Positions 57,859 through 64,000 of a stretch of DNA of 64,000 bases are shown in pieces; position 1 is the stretch's first letter, and every line of letters begins with the position of its first letter. Source of the stretch: Psychrobacter sp. DAB_AL43B. GTDB taxonomy: Bacteria; Pseudomonadota; Gammaproteobacteria; Pseudomonadales; Moraxellaceae. The stretch spans positions 496,001 to 560,000 of the forward strand of contig NZ_LT799838.1 in NCBI RefSeq assembly GCF_900168255.1, written 5' to 3'. The translations under genes were made by a program, and so were the position numbers. Below the pieces are notes generated by a model. It was not told the DNA's origin and made no database searches. It saw only the letters and a program-made list of their open reading frames with translations.

Positions 57859-57889
57859 AAAAAAAGAGGCGCTAGTGACCTCTTTTTTT
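57859..57889. terminator. Bidirectional terminator between DUF488 gene and trhO
   Basis: AAAAAAGAGG pairs with CCTCTTTTTT around a 9-base loop; the symmetry suits both convergent genes. Confidence 0.85.
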
Positions 57890-57919
57890 ACAATTATTAT
57901 TCAATAAACCTCAACGCCG

Positions 57920-58975
57920 TTAAGCTTTGGCTTTATTGGCAGCTTCCGCTTGACGGCGAGCTTCGATTTTAGCCGCTTTACGCTTCTCAATCACGTCAAT
58001 TACATCGCTACCGATATGCGCCTCACCACGTTTTTTCGCCAGCTGCATTTGATGCTCACGCTCACGGAAGCGTGCTTTTTGCTCTTCGGTCGCTTTATCG
58101 ATACAGTGCGGGCACGATTCGCCTTTGATATAGGCGGGGCTTTGTATCTCATCTTGAGTAATCGGCATACGACAAGCAAAACACTGCTCATAACTGCCTT
58201 TTTCTAAGTTGTGATTGACTGACACACGGTTGTCAAAAACGAAGCAATCGCCTTCCCACATAGATTCACTGGCAGGGATTTCTTCTAGATATTTTAAAAT
58301 ACCGCCTTCTAGATGATACACCTCTTCAAAGCCTTGCTCACGCATAAACGCCGTAGACTTTTCACAGCGGATACCACCAGTACAGAACATGGCGACTTTT
58401 TTATGTTTAGTCGGATCTAGCTCTTTTGCTACGTATTCTGGGAACTCGCGGAACGTTTCTGTATTTGGATTGACCGCATTTTTGAAAGTACCAATTTGCA
58501 CTTCATAGTCGTTACGCGTGTCAATGAGGATAACGTCAGGATCTGAGATTAGCGCATTCCAATCGCTTGGTTTGACATAGCGCCCAACCGATTGTAATGG
58601 GTCAATATTCTCTACGCCCATGGTGACGATTTCTTTTTTTAGCTTCACTTTAGTGCGATAAAAAGGCTGGGCGTCGGTATAAGATTCTTTAAAAGTAAAG
58701 CTGCCAATTGCATCGATACTACGCAGATATTCAAGGACGTGATCAATCCCTTGGCGGGTGCCAGAAATCGTGCCGTTAATGCCTTCGCTTGCGATTAATA
58801 AGGTACCTTTGACATCGTTATCAAGCATATTATTTAAAATTGGCTCGCGATACTGCTCAAAGTCGGCAAAGCGCGTAAATTTATATAAAGCGGCAACCAC
58901 GATGTTATTAGTGACGCTGTCGTATTCAGTCGCATGGGTTGGTGCTTTGACGTTAGTAGTCTGTGAGGTACTCAT
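57920..58975 (-). CDS. trhO: tRNA uridine-34 hydroxylase TrhO (rhodanese-like)
   Basis: Oxygen-dependent enzyme that makes 5-hydroxyuridine at the wobble position of tRNA. The 351-residue protein has an acylphosphatase-like N-domain ([14 protein letters not shown]). The rhodanese domain with the catalytic Cys is in [20 protein letters not shown]-terminal Cys pair region is [13 protein letters not shown] and CPHCID. A Lys/Ala-rich tail follows. ATG 58975 has GGAG upstream and MSTSQTT begins the recognised sequence; an upstream frame to 59161 shows no conservation. It matches E. coli YceA. Confidence 0.95.
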   Translation of the reverse strand: MSTSQTTNVKAPTHATEYDSVTNNIVVAALYKFTRFADFEQYREPILNNMLDNDVKGTLLIASEGINGTISGTRQGIDHVLEYLRSIDAIGSFTFKESYTDAQPFYRTKVKLKKEIVTMGVENIDPLQSVGRYVKPSDWNALISDPDVILIDTRNDYEVQIGTFKNAVNPNTETFREFPEYVAKELDPTKHKKVAMFCTGGIRCEKSTAFMREQGFEEVYHLEGGILKYLEEIPASESMWEGDCFVFDNRVSVNHNLEKGSYEQCFACRMPITQDEIQSPAYIKGESCPHCIDKATEEQKARFREREHQMQLAKKRGEAHIGSDVIDVIEKRKAAKIEARRQAEAANKAKA

Positions 58976-59212
58976 GTTTTTCTCCTGCTGGCTAGGTCGC
59001 AAACCTAGTGCATTGGGTTTAAGGTGTTTGATGGTTTTATAACATTGGCGCAATTGTGGAATTGCAAAATACTGGCGCAGTGTAGCAAATTTTGAAGGGT
59101 TTTTATAGATTTGTCGAAATGTTTTATTCAACTTAGATTGAGTAGAGCAACTATAGAACACAAAAAAGCCCAGTAAAAAACTTAGCTTTCTATAAATATT
59201 CTAGTGGCTGTA

Positions 59213-60340
59213 TTAATATTCCTTATAAATATGTTCTCTATGGTATTGCAGGTACTTTTCATGTTCAGGTGAAATAATTGATAATTTCATATCTTTGTTA
59301 ATCGATAAAGCTTCAAGATCGGTTATATTCATTTTATGCGAAATTAGTATATGACCTAGATTATCAAAACTGATGAAACCAGCGTCAAAACATAAATCTA
59401 AATTGGGTGATAAAAGTAAACCATTATAAAGACTAAGGCGTTCTATATCTTCAGACTTTGACCATGGTTTAATATGCGATGCTCTTAATAGCTTTTGTTC
59501 CTCACAGCCGGTAACAGCACAAGCAGACCAATAATTTATAAGACTTTGTCTGAATTGACCCTGACCAATACGCGATTTTATAATAGAGTCTCTTTCAGTA
59601 CGGCTAAGATTTAAATAGCCACTAACATCTGTAAGAGCATTTTCTTTTTCCATTTGTGCAGAAAGCATCCAAGTAAATGAGTGAGCATCTAACAAACTAA
59701 CTTCATTTTCAAGCTCTTCAATTAACATCGTCTTAATAGTATTAATCAATTTTAAATAAACAAAGTAATTTTCCCATGAACAACGTTTATTTGTTTTAAA
59801 ATCTGCCCCTAATAGGGCAAACGCTTTATCAAAATATGTAGGCGCGATAGGTAGGTATTTCGAAGAGTCTTTAATAAAGTATAGGTAAGCTAAAATAGAA
59901 TAATTTCTTCCAAAAATTTTAATTATCTCATTAAATGAGTTTTCATCATTCGATGTGTGGTAAAGATTAAATAAGGCAGTTTCAATTTCTTTTACCTTTG
60001 CAGAGTCGTTAGCCGCTTCATAAAGTGGTTGATGTGGCCGATTTTTATCGCCATAGCGGTTTTGCCATGGAACTAAATTATTATTTTGAAATTCAATGGC
60101 TTCAATAGTGGCCGATATAATTTCACCATTTCCGATATCAGTAATTTTCCATGCTTGAAAAGAAAGCTTATCGCGAGCAGCTCTATATATTTGGTACTTA
60201 TATCCCTCTTGTTCATCAGTATAGGGATGGGAAGCAAATGACACAAAAGGTACACCTGACTTTTCTTCTACAAATTTCGTAAAAGCTTCGTATTGTTTTT
60301 CAAAAAGGTACGGATCTATTGTTGGTGTGGCTGCTGTCAT
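59213..60340 (-). CDS. HNH endonuclease-domain protein of unknown role
   Basis: The 375-residue protein has an uncharacterised N-terminal domain of about 260 residues. A C-terminal HNH nuclease of the HNH_2 (PF13391) type follows: CAVTGCEEQKLLRASHIKPW, then YNGLLLSPNLDLCFDAGFISF and DNLGHILIS. The His of ASHIKPW, the Asn of YNGLLLSPN and the Asp of NLDLCFDAG fit the nuclease pattern. Such genes resemble type IV restriction or toxin-like nucleases, but nothing next to it is a methylase or antitoxin. It is more AT-rich than its neighbours and lies beside palindromic element copy D. AAGGAATCTC precedes the ATG. Confidence 0.82.
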   Translation of the reverse strand: MTAATPTIDPYLFEKQYEAFTKFVEEKSGVPFVSFASHPYTDEQEGYKYQIYRAARDKLSFQAWKITDIGNGEIISATIEAIEFQNNNLVPWQNRYGDKNRPHQPLYEAANDSAKVKEIETALFNLYHTSNDENSFNEIIKIFGRNYSILAYLYFIKDSSKYLPIAPTYFDKAFALLGADFKTNKRCSWENYFVYLKLINTIKTMLIEELENEVSLLDAHSFTWMLSAQMEKENALTDVSGYLNLSRTERDSIIKSRIGQGQFRQSLINYWSACAVTGCEEQKLLRASHIKPWSKSEDIERLSLYNGLLLSPNLDLCFDAGFISFDNLGHILISHKMNITDLEALSINKDMKLSIISPEHEKYLQYHREHIYKEY

Positions 60341-60420
60341 GAGATTCCTTTAATTTATCGTATGAGAAAATGGTGTGGGTTTAGAGGTACTATTTAGTTG
60401 AGGTTTGTCCACCCAGTTAA

Positions 60421-60568
60421 TATAGTCAGTTCAAAATAAAAGCGATACGATTGTAATAACGTCCTATTGACTATATTTTTTTCTTGCTTGCTGTTCGCAG
60501 GCGTGACAGAGGCTGCAAAAAATTTATAGCCAATAGCACTGTATCTTTTTTAAAGTGAATCTACTATA
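60421..60568 (-). repeat. Palindromic intergenic element, copy D
   Basis: In reverse orientation to copy C and close to it in sequence. The plus-strand left end is TATAGTCAGTTCAAAATAAA and the right end is AAAGTGAATCTACTATA. The inner arm carries a few changes (GGACGTTATT and CAATAGGACG) and the loop has the same polarity relative to its ends as copy C. It lies between the HNH gene and the Sel1 gene. Confidence 0.87.
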
Positions 60569-60574
60569 GATAAT

Positions 60575-60603
60575 AAAAAATCCAGCTCAAAGGCTGGATT
60601 TTT
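60575..60603. terminator. Terminator of the Sel1-repeat gene
   Basis: AAAAAATCCAGC pairs with GCTGGATTTTT around TCAAAG, next to the outer end of copy D. It reads as a terminator on the minus strand 23 bp after the Sel1 stop, and on the plus strand also. Confidence 0.9.
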
Positions 60604-60626
60604 CTATTTACTAAGTGTTTTAAAAC

Positions 60627-61208
60627 TTACTTACTCTGAAACCAAGTATCTGCTTTACTACGAGCGCTAGCAATGTCTGAGCTTGATAAGTTCAATGCCA
60701 ACTGACCAATTTTACCGCGAGCTTTGTTACGGACTTTTTCGTCTAACATGCCATCACGAGCAGCCAAGTCGTACCATTTATAAGCATCAACGAGATTCTT
60801 TTGCTTCTCGTCTAACAATGCAAGCGTATAGCTGGCACGGTTATCGCCACGCATTGCCGCTTTTTCTAACCAAACACGGGCTTGTTGTAGGTTTGGTTGG
60901 ACACCTTCGCCGCGCAAGTACATGATGGCAAGATTCAGTTGAGCAGGGGCAACGCCTTGCTGCGCAGCTTTGGTATACCACTGAACAGCTTGTTGGGTAT
61001 TTTGAGCAATACCTTCGCCTTTCTGTAGGCGCTTGGCTAAATAGAACTGAGCGTGATCATTACCTTGAGCAGCACGATTGGATAATTCACTGACAGGCAT
61101 CAGCTCAAAACGTGAGGTATCAAGTGGCACGTTTGATATTAACTCAGCGTTGGCAAAACCTGCACAAGAAAACAATGCAGTGAACAACGCAGCTTTTAAT
61201 AATTTCAT
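60627..61208 (-). CDS. Exported Sel1-repeat protein
   Basis: The 193-residue precursor has a signal peptide ending GFANA|E. Tandem Sel1-like TPR repeats follow, for example AQFYLAKRLQKGEGIAQN, AQLNLAIMYLRGEGVQPN and ASYTLALLDEKQKN. Such repeats are protein-interaction scaffolds; the partner is unknown. Strong GGAGCTGCT precedes the ATG. It is on the same strand as the HNH gene but the palindromic element and the terminator separate them. Confidence 0.88.
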   Translation of the reverse strand: MKLLKAALFTALFSCAGFANAELISNVPLDTSRFELMPVSELSNRAAQGNDHAQFYLAKRLQKGEGIAQNTQQAVQWYTKAAQQGVAPAQLNLAIMYLRGEGVQPNLQQARVWLEKAAMRGDNRASYTLALLDEKQKNLVDAYKWYDLAARDGMLDEKVRNKARGKIGQLALNLSSSDIASARSKADTWFQSK

Positions 61209-61595
61209 AGCAGCTCCAAAATTAGGCAGTTAATAAGCAAAAAAAGTTGCACCGCTAAAGGAGTTTAGGCGGCGATAACAATTAGGTGAAATCTTGCAAT
61301 ACAAACTTACCTAATTATTAGCAATATATTTAATCGTTGTGTGTGGCAATAGACCTTCATCGAACCGATAAATGGTCATAAATGGGGTGCGATTGACACT
61401 ATTTTGCTAGCTTAACACCCAAGCTTACGAAACTCAAATACTAATTACATGACTTAATGCTTACTTATACCTCATTGTCCTCAACAAAATCATAGAGTTA
61501 CCTGAGCGTAAGAATAAGTTAACAATATATTAAGGTTAGAATGGTACTGATGAGCGCTAATATTACCTTTAATAAATAGTACAAAAACTCGAATA
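61209..61595. other. Spacer between the Sel1 gene and metW
   Basis: 387 bp, non-coding. It contains the metW terminator candidate at its right end and should hold the Sel1 promoter. Nothing else is recognised. Confidence 0.45.
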
Positions 61596-61609
61596 TCATT
61601 CAGGTTTTT
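61583..61609 (-). terminator. Terminator overlapping the end of metW
   Basis: On the minus strand AAACCTGAAT pairs with ATTCGAGTTT (one mismatch, one G-T) around GAT, then T residues. The stem includes the last codons of metW. Confidence 0.45.
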
Positions 61610-62213
61610 GTTTGCTCACCCGATAAATAGCAACATCTGCCAACAGATTGGGCGCTTGGCGTATCAACGCTGTCATCAGCGGTGAATGCCCTTTTTCAGA
61701 ATCACTGACAGCAAAGCGATTAATAATATGAATATCATGTTGGGCGCAGAGTTTTTCGAAATCCTTAAAGGTACACAAATGGATATTTGGCGTGTTGTAC
61801 CATTCATACGGCAGTGCCTCTGAAACTGGCATGATACCTTTAAGTCCTAAATGAATACGGTTTTGCCAATGGGCAAAGTTTGGAAAGGTAATAACGGCCT
61901 CACGGGCAACCCGTAGCATATCGAGTAATAATATATCAGGAGATTTAACCGCTTGTAGTGCGCGCGCCATGACGACAGTGTCAAAGCTATTATCAGCGAA
62001 ACGCGCCAAACCATCATTCAAATCTTGCTCGACAATCGATAAACCATTAGCAATCGCCTCATTGATTTTTTCTTCGTCAATCTCAAGCCCGTAGCCCGTT
62101 ACGCCACGATTTTTTTGCAAGTGAGCGAGCAGCTCGCCATTACCACAGCCTAAGTCCAGCACATGTGAGTGCGGTGCGATCCAGCGCTCAGCCAATTGAT
62201 GATCCATTCTCAT
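61596..62213 (-). CDS. metW: Methionine biosynthesis protein MetW
   Basis: SAM-methyltransferase-fold protein, 205 residues. Motif I is [15 protein letters not shown], and [18 protein letters not shown] MARALQAVK and [18 protein letters not shown] are diagnostic of MetW. It is encoded with metX in many proteobacteria and is needed for, or boosts, MetX activity in methionine synthesis. The ATG overlaps the metX stop by 4 bp (ATGA), so translation is coupled. Confidence 0.95.
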   Translation of the reverse strand: MRMDHQLAERWIAPHSHVLDLGCGNGELLAHLQKNRGVTGYGLEIDEEKINEAIANGLSIVEQDLNDGLARFADNSFDTVVMARALQAVKSPDILLLDMLRVAREAVITFPNFAHWQNRIHLGLKGIMPVSEALPYEWYNTPNIHLCTFKDFEKLCAQHDIHIINRFAVSDSEKGHSPLMTALIRQAPNLLADVAIYRVSKQKPE

Positions 62214-63637
62214 GAGCGCTCTCCTGCTTTTTGATGACTGCTTTGATGGTTTTTTTGACGATTGTTTTCTACTTGGTTATCAGTCATAAATGGTGCGGTC
62301 AAAAAACCTCTGACAGCACCCATATAACGCGGAATATCAAATAAGAATGAGTCATGGCCATGTGGCGCATCGATATTAATATAGCTGACCGGCTTGCCAG
62401 TAGCCATCAATGCATCGACAATCTCTTGCGAGCGCTCCGGTGCAAAACGCCAATCAGTGGTAAATGACACGATTAGATATTGGCACTGAGTATGAGCAAA
62501 GGCTGCTTTAAGCGCGGTAAGTTCTTGGTGATTGTTCTCACTCATGTTGTCGATATCAGTGCTGCCGGCTAAGGTTTCTGCAATCTCATTCTCGCTAGAA
62601 TCTACTTTTACAGAATCAGAATTAGATGAGGTTAACGGATAATCACGCGTCGGGTCAAAATAGTCTAGAGCTTTGGTCATAAGCAAATAGGTATTGGCAT
62701 CGAAGTTTTCGCTAAAGCGTTCGCCTTGATAGCGGAGATAGCTTTCGACTTGGAACTCAACATCGTAACCATACATAAACTTGCCCGATTTTAAATCACG
62801 GCCGAATTTTGCTTTCATCGCGTCATCGGTTAAATAGGTAATATGCCCAACCATCCGCGCCAAAATAAGCCCGCGACGAGGGTAGGTACCGGCTTGCAGG
62901 TAGCGTCCCTCTTTAAAATCAGGATCCGATAAAATCGACTGGCGTGCGACTTCGTTAAAGGCGATGTTTTGTGCGGAGAGCTTTGGTGTACAGGCAATCA
63001 CCACACAGCGCTTAAGTCGATCAGGATAATCGACTGCCCATTGCATGGCTTGCATACCGCCCATTGAGCCACCGACGATGGCATGCCAAACGTCAATGCC
63101 CAAACGGTCTGAGAGCATAGCTTGGGTCTTTACCCAATCTTTAATCGTGACCAGTGGAAAGTCGGGACCATAAGCGCGTCCTTCATCGCCATCGGCTGTA
63201 CTGTCAGGATTAATGGTTGTTGGACCTGTCGATCCAAAGCAGCTGCCGATATTATTCACACAGACGACAAAAAACCGATTGGTATCAATAGCTTTATTAG
63301 GACCAATCATATTGTCCCACCAGCCTGATTTTTTATCATCGGCACTATGAAAACCTGCTGCATGATGACTGCCAGATAAGGCATGACAAATCAGCACCGC
63401 GTTTGATTTAGCGCTATTCAGCGTGCCATAAGTTTCGACTATCAGGTCAAACGAGGGCAGGGTACGGTTGCACTCCAAGGTTAATGGCTCAGCGAAATGA
63501 AAAGTCTGTGGCGTGACAATGCCAACTGAGCCAACTGGGCCAACTGAGCTAACTGAATCAGCATCGTTAACTGAGCTAACAGAATGTGGTTTTTCTTTGG
63601 AGAACTGGTCACTGGTATTATCAGGGCGTGCGTTCAA
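62210..63637 (-). CDS. metX: Homoserine O-acyltransferase MetX
   Basis: Acylates homoserine (acetyl- or succinyl-CoA) as the first committed step of methionine synthesis. The 475-residue alpha/beta hydrolase has the nucleophile Ser in [12 protein letters not shown], the Asp in [14 protein letters not shown] and the His in [12 protein letters not shown]. Tandem 9-bp repeats near the N-terminus encode a Ser/Val/Gly linker. A roughly 40-residue acidic insertion ([16 protein letters not shown]) splits the C-terminal lid region. The start is TTG 63637, with GAGG five bases upstream. Whether the acyl donor is acetyl or succinyl cannot be told by eye. Confidence 0.93.
   Translation of the reverse strand: MNARPDNTSDQFSKEKPHSVSSVNDADSVSSVGPVGSVGIVTPQTFHFAEPLTLECNRTLPSFDLIVETYGTLNSAKSNAVLICHALSGSHHAAGFHSADDKKSGWWDNMIGPNKAIDTNRFFVVCVNNIGSCFGSTGPTTINPDSTADGDEGRAYGPDFPLVTIKDWVKTQAMLSDRLGIDVWHAIVGGSMGGMQAMQWAVDYPDRLKRCVVIACTPKLSAQNIAFNEVARQSILSDPDFKEGRYLQAGTYPRRGLILARMVGHITYLTDDAMKAKFGRDLKSGKFMYGYDVEFQVESYLRYQGERFSENFDANTYLLMTKALDYFDPTRDYPLTSSNSDSVKVDSSENEIAETLAGSTDIDNMSENNHQELTALKAAFAHTQCQYLIVSFTTDWRFAPERSQEIVDALMATGKPVSYINIDAPHGHDSFLFDIPRYMGAVRGFLTAPFMTDNQVENNRQKNHQSSHQKAGERS
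63515..63583 (-). repeat. Degenerate 9-bp tandem repeats in the 5' part of metX
   Basis: Units related to CTCAGTTGG encode SSV, GPV, GSV and GIV runs ahead of the conserved enzyme. Changes by whole units would preserve the frame. Confidence 0.75.
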
Positions 63638-64000
63638 AGCTACCTCGCAAGACAACAATCATCAATAAAATAAGAAGGGCAATCTATCGACAAATCGTTT
63701 TGCCGATATTTTTTAAATGGTTTAAGCTAAAAGCGTTTTATTTACACTATTCTTTTGATAATGTGCTCGCCTATTGTATGGCGATGCGCATATGAGTACA
63801 ACCTTCGAGCGCAGTCTTTCAAGCTTAGTTTTTATAGTGGCTAAATAACGAATGGAATGCATAGGCTGCAGCTGCGTATCAAATTGTATAAGTGCACTTT
63901 TGCGATGCGTTATTAATGGATAAAATGCTACACTAACAGAGCGTTAATTTAACACTGACTTAACAATCTTTTATCTCATATTTTCTTTAATTAACCTAAT
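63638..64000. other. Non-coding window end upstream of metX
   Basis: 363 bp. The short open frames here show no family pattern or ribosome-binding site. This is probably the metX promoter region and the approach to a gene beyond the window. Confidence 0.4.

Noticed and set aside
63586..63795. A 69-codon open frame at the window end
   Set aside because: It overlaps the 5' end of metX antisense, has no ribosome-binding site and no family pattern.

Overview
This 64 kb window is chromosomal DNA of a gammaproteobacterium of the Moraxellaceae, most probably Psychrobacter. The evidence is the moderately AT-rich sequence, the housekeeping gene orders (lepA-lepB-DUF4845-rnc-era-recO-pdxJ, rpsB-tsf, ileS-lspA, metX-metW), an OprF/Omp38-like OmpA protein, a GacS/BarA-type hybrid kinase, and proteins with Asn/Asp/Ser-rich low-complexity inserts. 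The assignment rests on remembered protein character, not on a search. I saw no rRNA, tRNA, CRISPR array, prophage or transposase gene.

Layout. 0.2-7.7 kb: a colinear translation/RNA-processing/repair/PLP cluster (lepA, lepB, DUF4845, rnc, era, recO, pdxJ) facing a lone FimT/GspH-type pseudopilin. 8.3-13.6 kb: single-gene units for an OmpA-family porin, typA/bipA, mscL and an unknown exported protein. 13.8-21.2 kb, minus strand: cysM, a PolB-like 3'-5' exonuclease, rlmD, relA and mutM. 21.7-27.7 kb: GacS-like tripartite kinase, a crotonase and a Bcr/CflA-type MFS exporter. 28.0-32.6 kb: a five-gene signalling operon coding for a lipoprotein solute-binding protein, a membrane CheA-like kinase with HPt, a CheY-like receiver and two CheX-type phosphatases. 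32.9-34.8 kb: rpsB-tsf. 35.2-39.7 kb, minus strand: lytic transglycosylase, lrgAB and hflX. 40-47 kb: a PlsC acyltransferase, an aldo/keto reductase, FKBP isomerase, a cold-shock/DUF1294 protein and lspA-ileS. 47.6-53 kb: alanine dehydrogenase, an LprI-like protein, a membrane thioredoxin, a GNAT-nitrilase fusion and a BLUF photoreceptor. 53.2-57.8 kb: a D-2-hydroxyglutarate dehydrogenase-like flavoprotein divergent from serA, an exported hydroxyisourate hydrolase and a DUF488 protein. 57.9-63.7 kb, minus strand: trhO, an HNH endonuclease, a Sel1-repeat protein and metX-metW.

Two things stand out. The first is the 28.0-32.6 kb operon. It looks like a stripped-down chemosensory phosphorelay with no MCP, CheW, CheR/CheB or flagellar genes: a periplasmic binding protein may feed a transmembrane CheA-like kinase whose signal is ended by two paralogous CheX phosphatases. 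The second is a family of about 147-bp intergenic hairpin elements. There are four full copies (35.0, 37.9, 49.4 and 60.4 kb) and one truncated copy (26.3 kb). They have TATAGT/ACTATA ends, paired arms that change together between copies, and a central loop that is inverted relative to the ends in one copy. A third, diffuse pattern is the set of non-conserved low-complexity or tandem-repeat insertions in otherwise conserved enzymes (Era, RecO, GacS, MutM, HflX, MetX).

Start codons were chosen from ribosome-binding sites and family N-termini where these decide the matter; several genes start at GTG or TTG. Domain and family calls come from motif recognition by eye.
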